The translations under genes and the position numbers were made by a program. From Pseudomonas sp. PA27(2017) (GTDB taxonomy: Bacteria > Pseudomonadota > Gammaproteobacteria > Pseudomonadales > Pseudomonadaceae), in contig NZ_MSXW01000016.1 in assembly GCF_001945445.1 (NCBI RefSeq), forward strand, positions 1 through 64,000: a stretch of 64,000 nt of DNA, in the 5' to 3' direction. Shown one piece after another: positions 58,880 to 64,000 of the stretch. The notes below the pieces were generated by a model. That model was not told where the DNA came from, made no database searches, and worked only from the letters and a program-made list of their open reading frames with translations. Each line of letters starts with the position of its first letter. Positions within the stretch are counted from its first letter, which is position 1.

Positions 58880-60009
58880 GCAGCTTCTCCTTCATCGGCC
58901 AGGCAGTCGAGCAGCGCCTGGCCCATCAATTCACGACGCCAGCCGCGCAGGCTGTCGGGCAGGCGGTAGGGGCCGTTCGGGTAGCCGCTCTTGAGCAGCG
59001 CCTCGAGGGTCTTCTTGCGCAGCATCAGTTCGGGGACGATTTCCAGGCGCTCGCCTTCACGCTGGCCGATCGCGCGTAACTTCTTGAGCAGCCCCGAGGC
59101 TTCGATCGGCAACGGCTCGGGCATTGCCGGCGGCCACTCGGCAGGTGGCAATGCCGCTGCCTCGCGAATCAATTGCAGGATGGTCTCGCCATCCTGGCGC
59201 ACGGTTTTCGGGTGCATGTCCTCGATGCGTGCCAGGCTGACCAGATCGTTCGGTTGATGGCGCGCCAGCGGCCATAGCGAATGCTCGCGCAGGATACGAT
59301 TGCGCGGCTGATTGCGCGCCCGCGCCTGACGTTCACGCCAGGCACACAGCGAACGCAGTACGGCCAGTTGCGCGCGGGACAGCTTCCAGGCCAGCTTGGC
59401 TTCGCGGTAGGCGTCCTCGGGCGAGGTCTCGCGGCGCAAGCCAGCGGCCAGCTCAGCGCCGTCCTCGAGCACCCAGGCGTTCTTCTCGGCGGACAGCCTG
59501 GCCTGCAGGCGGCGATAGAGTTCGGCCAGGTGCACGACGTCTTCGGCGGCGTAGCTGACCTGGGTCTCGGACAACGGGCGCTGCAACCAGTCGGAGCGGG
59601 TCTCGCCCTTGGGCAGCTCGATCTCCAGCACCGCCTGCACCAAGCGCGAATAGCCCATGGAGAAGCCGAGGTTGAGGTAGCCGGCGGCCAGTTGCGAGTC
59701 GAAAAGCGGTGCCGGCAGGCTGCCGGTCAGGCGCAGGAATACCTCCAGATCCTCGCTGCAGGCGTGCACAACCTTGATCACCTGCGGGTCTTCGAGCAGC
59801 GCGGCGAACGGTGCCCAGTCGCCGATCAGCAATGGGTCGATCAGGTAGGCACGCTCGCCCTCGCTGACCTGCAGCAGACCGGCGATCGGGTAGAAGGTAT
59901 CGACACGCATGAACTCGGTGTCCAGCGCCACGAAGGGCTGTTTGCGCCAGACAGCGCACTGCGCTGCCAGGCTGGCGTCGTCTCGAATCCAGACAATTTC
60001 GATGGTCAC
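58876..60009 (-). CDS. rnd: Ribonuclease D
   Basis: The 377-residue protein has a DEDDy exonuclease domain (about 1-180) with [21 protein letters not shown] and DVVHLAELY (the Tyr-type fourth motif). Two HRDC-like domains follow (about 205-290 and 300-370). It trims the 3' ends of tRNA precursors and other stable RNAs. The GTG at 60007-60009 ([10 protein letters not shown]) has GGGAGAG upstream, whereas an in-frame ATG 60 bp earlier lacks support. Its stop overlaps ycgL by 4 bp. Confidence 0.93.
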   Translation of the reverse strand: MTIEIVWIRDDASLAAQCAVWRKQPFVALDTEFMRVDTFYPIAGLLQVSEGERAYLIDPLLIGDWAPFAALLEDPQVIKVVHACSEDLEVFLRLTGSLPAPLFDSQLAAGYLNLGFSMGYSRLVQAVLEIELPKGETRSDWLQRPLSETQVSYAAEDVVHLAELYRRLQARLSAEKNAWVLEDGAELAAGLRRETSPEDAYREAKLAWKLSRAQLAVLRSLCAWRERQARARNQPRNRILREHSLWPLARHQPNDLVSLARIEDMHPKTVRQDGETILQLIREAAALPPAEWPPAMPEPLPIEASGLLKKLRAIGQREGERLEIVPELMLRKKTLEALLKSGYPNGPYRLPDSLRGWRRELMGQALLDCLADEGEAA

Positions 60010-60065
60010 GCGGCTCTCCCGTAAAGATTGCCGCGCAGTATATCCCGTGAGCCCCTGCCGTGCGC

Positions 60066-60920
60066 TCATGGCAACTCATTGCGCAACTGCGCGCGCAAGC
60101 CATCGGAAACACTCAGCATGGGTTCGCGCAATTCATCGGCGATCATGCCCTGCAGCGCCAACGCGGCTTTGACCGGCGCGGGGTTGGGCTCGCTGAAGGC
60201 CAGGCGTATCCACGGCAACAGCTCACGAAACAGCGCGCGCCCGGCAAGCAGGTCGCCCTTGCGCAGCAGGCTGACCACTCTGGCGAAGTCGGCGGTACGC
60301 AGGTGCGCGGCTGCGGAAATGGCGCCGCTGCCGCCCAGGCACAGGGTGGCGAAGATCTGCTCGTCTTCGCCGGTGAGCACGTCGAGTTGACCATCGGCGA
60401 TCAGCGCCTGGGTCTTGCGCACGTCACCGCCGCAATCCTTGATCGCGACGATGCGCGGGTGTCGGGCCAGTTGCCGCAGGGTCTGCAGTTCCAGGGCCAC
60501 AGCGCTGCGATAGGGAATGTCATAGAGGATGATGGGCAGTCGCGAGGCCTCGGCGACAGCCAGGAAGAACGCCTGCAAGCCGTCTTGCGACGGCCTTATG
60601 TAGTACGGCGCCGGTACCAGAATGCCGGCCAGTGGGCGACGCTGAATTCGCTGCAGGCGGGCCAGCACCGCCGCCTGGTTGTTGCCGGCAAGGCCCACCA
60701 CCACGCGGCTGGCCGGTACCACCTCGAGCACGGCATCCAGCACCGCCAACTGCTCCTGCTCATCCAGGGCTGCCGCCTCGCCGCTGGTGCCGCAGACCAC
60801 CAGCCCGGCCGCACCACTTTCGATCAAATGCGCCGCCAGGGATCGCAATGAAGGCAGGTCCGCCTGCCCACCGCGAAACGGCGTTACCAACGCAACCCAG
60901 ATACCGGAAAATGTAGACAT
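60066..60920 (-). CDS. DapA-family aldolase/dehydratase
   Basis: This 284-residue TIM-barrel protein has the DapA-family motifs: the substrate loop GTSGEAAAL (GTTGE in DapA, so the second Thr is Ser), Tyr in ILYDIPYRSA, and the Schiff-base lysine in VAIKDCGGD. This is consistent with a class I aldolase such as dihydrodipicolinate synthase. DapA itself may be encoded elsewhere, so this may be a paralogue acting on another 2-keto acid. It lies 56 bp upstream of rnd. Confidence 0.85.
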   Translation of the reverse strand: MSTFSGIWVALVTPFRGGQADLPSLRSLAAHLIESGAAGLVVCGTSGEAAALDEQEQLAVLDAVLEVVPASRVVVGLAGNNQAAVLARLQRIQRRPLAGILVPAPYYIRPSQDGLQAFFLAVAEASRLPIILYDIPYRSAVALELQTLRQLARHPRIVAIKDCGGDVRKTQALIADGQLDVLTGEDEQIFATLCLGGSGAISAAAHLRTADFARVVSLLRKGDLLAGRALFRELLPWIRLAFSEPNPAPVKAALALQGMIADELREPMLSVSDGLRAQLRNELP

Positions 60921-61460
60921 GCTTGCAACTCCTCGGTGTAGACCGTCTGGTCACCGTCGATGGAGTGCGGGAAGGGAGTGTAGCGAAGGGATGCTTCGAC
61001 TCAGCGCCTCTGTCCTGTCAGCCCATCTGACGGGACAGCGCGCCCCGGTCAAATGAGCGACTGTTTCTTCGACTTGCTAGCGCCCAGGCACACGCACTGA
61101 GCCATAGCGACGAGGCTATGGGTAGCAGGCGTGGGCAACGAGGTGGCGAACATGGGACGCTCGGCAAGGCGATTAGAACCCGATACTGCCGAACCCGACG
61201 CGGCGGTGTCAATCTCGATGCGAAGCAGCGTCGGGAGGGCTGGCAGTTCCAATTGGATATATGCAGACTGAGCTAAATCCTTAAACGATTTAAAAACAGC
61301 CTTTTACAGCGTAAATATCCCACTACGCTTCAAGTTGAGCAGCTAAGCACCGCTCCTGGTGGGACTTATCGGTCATCGACCCTGAACAACGACGCCTCTG
61401 GCAGCCATCGCTCTGCTACCCGCGCCCTCCCCCACCGGTTATCTCTTTGTAGAGGCTCGT
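60921..61460. other. Intergenic region upstream of the DapA-family gene
   Basis: This 540-bp gap holds the promoters of the divergent DapA-family and 61461 genes. It also holds an AT-rich stretch near 61255-61330 with TTTAAA-type motifs, and a minus-strand open frame (61049-61252) described separately. I see no transposon or repeat unit in it. Confidence 0.5.
61049..61252 (-). CDS. Possible small ORF, low support
   Basis: The frame begins with a TTG and encodes 67 residues containing ERPMFATSLPTPATHSLVAM and ending SKSKKQSLI. No ribosome binding site lies at good spacing, and the open frame continues upstream without a better start. The peptide looks vaguely familiar from Pseudomonas annotations, but I cannot name it. 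It could be a decayed gene end or a repeated intergenic sequence. Confidence 0.2.
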   Translation of the reverse strand: MELPALPTLLRIEIDTAASGSAVSGSNRLAERPMFATSLPTPATHSLVAMAQCVCLGASKSKKQSLI

Positions 61461-61940
61461 ATGGGAATCGCCGCCAGTGACCTGAACCAACACGTCATCC
61501 GCCCAACCTTGCTGTATCTGAACAGTCAGTCCGTCGCTGCCGAAGCCCTGCTGCTGGGCATCGCCGCGTGTCAGTCGTCACTGGGCGCCGAACTGGACAA
61601 CCACAACGGCTACGGCCTGTACCGAATCTCGGCGTTTCACCACCAACATCTTTGGGACAACCACCTGGCCAGCAGCCCTGACCTGGCCAGCCGGGTTCGC
61701 GGCCTGGCCAGCCAGCACGCATTTTTAGGCGCGCCGCATTTCGAGCTTACCGTCAACCTGCGCTACGCCACGGCCATCGCCTGGCTGCTTGTCGAACAGC
61801 GGTACAAGGAGCTGCCCGCCGCGGAGGATCTCGGCGCCCAGGCGCTGATCTGGCAACAGGTCTTCGCGCCTTGTCGTCAACCCGGCGAATTCGTCCGCGC
61901 CTGCCAACGCTGCGTCCTGGAACTGGCAGCCGTCGCCTGA
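61461..61940 (+). CDS. Hypothetical protein, resembles a small phage-like globular domain
   Basis: The 159-residue protein has GIAACQSSLGAELDNHNGYGLYRI and LRYATAIAWLLVEQRYKELPAAED, with no signal peptide and few cysteines. The distribution of hydrophobics suggests a mostly helical cytoplasmic fold. I recall similar proteins near the FadL-family gene in Pseudomonas, with no known function. The ATG follows a plausible RBS (GAGG) at short distance. Apparent codon use is like the neighbours. Confidence 0.65.
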   Translation: MGIAASDLNQHVIRPTLLYLNSQSVAAEALLLGIAACQSSLGAELDNHNGYGLYRISAFHHQHLWDNHLASSPDLASRVRGLASQHAFLGAPHFELTVNLRYATAIAWLLVEQRYKELPAAEDLGAQALIWQQVFAPCRQPGEFVRACQRCVLELAAVA

Positions 61941-62100
61941 AAAAACTGACTGTAGAGTCACAGGTGCCAAGTCACGAAAGGCTCTATATCCTGCGTTTCA
62001 CGGACAGCATCAACCTCGAAGGATCGTGTTTACCCTGAACTTTCCGAATTGCCGCTTAGTCAGCAAGCGAGAGTTCCCCGACCCTGCCATGGAGCACCCC

Positions 62101-63402
62101 GTGAGTAAAACAATCCTAAGAACCGGTCTGGCAATCGCCATCGCATCCACCTCCACCTACGGCATGGCCGCCGGCTTCGCGCTCAACGAGCAAAGCGTCG
62201 CCGGCATGGGCATGTCGTTCGCCGGTCGCTCCTCTTCAGCGGAGGACGCCAGCACGGTATTCGGTAACCCCGCTGGCATGGCGCGCATCCAGCGCGAACA
62301 GGTCAATTTCGGCGTCGCAGCCATTCATGCCAAGAGCCGTATCAGCAACACCAGCAGTACCACCGCACCGGCTGCGGGCGGCGGCGGCGCGAACGGCGGT
62401 AGTAACGATGGCGACATGGTCCCCACCACTGGCGTACCCATGGGCTACTACGTCAAACCACTGGATGAAAAGGTCGCCTTCGGTATTGGCGTCTATGCCC
62501 CGTTCGGCCTGGCCACCGAATATGAAAACGGCTTCCAGGGCCGCTACTTTGCCGACAAGAGCTATGTGCGCGTCATCACCGTACAACCGACCCTGAGCTA
62601 TCGCTTCAACGACAAGCTGTCGGTCGGCTTCGGCCCGACGTTCAACCACATCGAGGGTGAGCTGAGCTCCTCGCTGACCAATCCGTTCGGCCCGGCCGGT
62701 GCCAATGACGGCAAGGTCAAGATCAAGGGTGACGATACCGCAGTCGGCTTCAACGCCGGCGTGCTCTACGAATTTACCCCGCAAACCCGTGTTGGCGTGA
62801 CCTATCGCTCGCGGGTCAAGTACGAACTGGAAGGCGATACCCGTGTATCCGGCCCCGGTGCCGCAATCGGCACCTCAGCTGGCAAATACGACGCCTCGCT
62901 CGATGTGACGACTCCAGAGTCGGTGGACATGTCCTTCACCCATGAGCTGAATGACGCCTGGACGCTGTACGCAGGCAGCACGTGGACGCGCTGGAGCCGC
63001 TTCAAGGAATTGCGCATCGAGAACGAAGGCGTAGGCGGTGCATTCGCCGGCTCGCTCGGTACCATCGTCGAAGAACAGGAATGGCACGATACCTGGGCTC
63101 ACGCCGTCGGTCTGTCCTACAAGGTCAACCCGCAGTGGGTGTTGCGCACCGGTATCGCCATCGACCAGACGCCGACCAACAACACTGACCGTTCGCCGCG
63201 TATCCCGTCCGGCGACCGGACGATCTTCAGCCTGGGCGCCGGCTGGAGCCCGACCGACGACATGACCATCGACCTGGCCTATTCCTACCTCAAGGAAGAA
63301 GAAGTCGAGGTCAACCGCGCGAGCCCGGCTCGCGGCAGCTACAACGCCACCTACAAGAACAGCGCCCATGGTCTGGGCGCTTCTCTGACCTACCGCTTCT
63401 GA
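62101..63402 (+). CDS. FadL-family outer-membrane transporter (OmpP1/TodX-like)
   Basis: The 433-residue protein has a signal peptide ending around STYGMAA. The conserved N-terminal hatch GFALNEQSVAGMGMSFAGRS and FGNPAGMARIQ are FadL hallmarks, followed by a 14-strand barrel ending in aromatic F. A Gly-rich low-complexity loop (about 98-112) lies in the barrel. Long-chain fatty acids or hydrophobic compounds are the usual cargo. I chose the GTG at 62101 with GGAG six bases upstream, rather than the ATG at 62089 or the first ATG at 62026. A strong terminator follows. Confidence 0.92.
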   Translation: MSKTILRTGLAIAIASTSTYGMAAGFALNEQSVAGMGMSFAGRSSSAEDASTVFGNPAGMARIQREQVNFGVAAIHAKSRISNTSSTTAPAAGGGGANGGSNDGDMVPTTGVPMGYYVKPLDEKVAFGIGVYAPFGLATEYENGFQGRYFADKSYVRVITVQPTLSYRFNDKLSVGFGPTFNHIEGELSSSLTNPFGPAGANDGKVKIKGDDTAVGFNAGVLYEFTPQTRVGVTYRSRVKYELEGDTRVSGPGAAIGTSAGKYDASLDVTTPESVDMSFTHELNDAWTLYAGSTWTRWSRFKELRIENEGVGGAFAGSLGTIVEEQEWHDTWAHAVGLSYKVNPQWVLRTGIAIDQTPTNNTDRSPRIPSGDRTIFSLGAGWSPTDDMTIDLAYSYLKEEEVEVNRASPARGSYNATYKNSAHGLGASLTYRF

Positions 63403-63454
63403 CGGATACCAGGCTCGGCCGCTGCAATGTGGTCGAGCCTTCTCCGCTCACAAT

Positions 63455-63483
63455 AAAATCGCGGCCTTTGCCGCGATTTTTTA
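63455..63483. terminator. Bidirectional Rho-independent terminator
   Basis: AAAATCGCGGC, a short loop and GCCGCGATTTTTT form a strong stem with A-run and T-run on the two sides, about 50 bp after the FadL-family stop. It also serves the minus-strand glutathione peroxidase gene at 63498. Confidence 0.9.
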
Positions 63484-63497
63484 TGCCTTAACAGGCC

Positions 63498-64000
63498 TCA
63501 AGGTGCCGAAGCGATCGCCTTCTCGATGGCCGCGATCAACTCCGGATCATCCGGTTTGGTCATGCTGGAAAACCGCGCGATCACCTGCCCCTGGCGATCG
63601 ACCACGTACTTGAAGAAATTCCAGCGCGGCGCAGCCGTCTGCCGGGCCAGCTCCTTGAACAGTGGAATGGCCTTGTCACCGGTGACGGGCTGAGTCTCGC
63701 TCATGGTGAAGGTCACGCCGTAGTTCACGTAGCAGACCTTGGCCGTTTCCTCGGCATCGTCGGACTCCTGCCTGAACGAGTCGGATGGCACGCCAAGAAT
63801 CTCCAGCCCCTGCTCGCGATAGCGCTTGTTGAGCGCCTCCAGCCCCTCGAACTGCGAGGTGAAGCCGCAGAAGCTCGCGGTATTGACCACCATCAGCGGT
63901 TTGCCGGCGAACTGCTCGCACAGGTCGATCTTGTCCTTGGAGCGCAGCTTTGGCAGCTCGCCCTGATCCGCCAGTAAAGCCGGGCATTCGGCAGCCTGGA
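63498..64000 (-). CDS. Glutathione peroxidase family protein, 5' end beyond window
   Basis: The stop is at 63498; the frame remains open to the right edge, so the start is outside. Seen residues include [19 protein letters not shown], then [14 protein letters not shown] (catalytic Cys) and the conserved Trp-Asn in [12 protein letters not shown]. These fit the BtuE/GPx peroxidase family. The partial N-terminal sequence suggests a signal peptide further upstream and thus a periplasmic enzyme, as in P. aeruginosa. The annotation covers about 167 codons; the missing portion is probably short. Confidence 0.85.
   Translation of the reverse strand, partial: QAAECPALLADQGELPKLRSKDKIDLCEQFAGKPLMVVNTASFCGFTSQFEGLEALNKRYREQGLEILGVPSDSFRQESDDAEETAKVCYVNYGVTFTMSETQPVTGDKAIPLFKELARQTAAPRWNFFKYVVDRQGQVIARFSSMTKPDDPELIAAIEKAIASAP

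Overview
The window is a contiguous piece of a high-GC gammaproteobacterial chromosome whose gene order and protein sequences fit Pseudomonas. It holds a near-complete polar-flagellum and chemotaxis locus with a single-copy ParC/ParP array-positioning pair, followed by a run of Pseudomonas core genes (MlaA, Aer, CysK, oligopeptidase B, RNase D, FadL family). I did not assign a species.

Left edge (1-622): the last codons of an IS110-family transposase run straight into a REP sequence, followed by a tandem array of 117-bp REP-doublet units downstream of the chemotaxis operon. Minus-strand block 623-31241, read right to left: fliEFGHIJ; hsbA-hsbR-hptB (an anti-sigma antagonist switch inside the locus); fliK; fliLMNOPQR-flhB; flhA-flhF-fleN-fliA; cheY-cheZ-cheA-cheB-motC-motD-parC-parP-cheW-DUF2802. 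A plus-strand Cu/Zn superoxide dismutase gene sits between flhB and flhA. Sigma-54 promoter matches lie before fliE, fliK, fliL and (weaker) flhA, and a FliA-type promoter match lies before parP. Early export and basal-body genes therefore appear to be under RpoN control, with FliA (encoded here) feeding chemotaxis. fleQ and fleSR, which commonly lie beside fliE, are not here.

31400-39500: a ComEA-like helix-hairpin-helix protein, a GH17 membrane glucosyltransferase-like protein, an alpha/beta hydrolase overlapping mlaA, pirin, a DTW-domain tRNA modification enzyme and the Aer aerotaxis receptor. 39500-44300 is the accessory part: an unlisted 41-residue basic protein with its own terminator, a TonB-dependent receptor whose middle third has clearly lower GC than its ends, an EamA transporter, and a 335-bp MITE-like element with perfect 21-bp terminal inverted repeats.

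44300-64000: cysK, a DUF748 protein, a MoxR ATPase and VWA protein pair separated by a large imperfect palindrome, a glutamine amidotransferase, oligopeptidase B, an HNH protein, a SPOUT methyltransferase, a secreted protein made of 25-residue repeats, a LysE exporter, a predicted periplasmic metallopeptidase, ycgN, a hydroxyacid dehydrogenase, ycgL-rnd, a DapA paralogue, a FadL-family porin and a glutathione peroxidase cut by the right edge.

I found no CRISPR array, tRNA, rRNA or complete prophage. The best candidates for something not yet described are the 25-residue repeat protein, the mosaic TonB receptor, the MITE, the triplicated CheA linker motif, and the IS110-into-REP junction beside the REP-doublet array.
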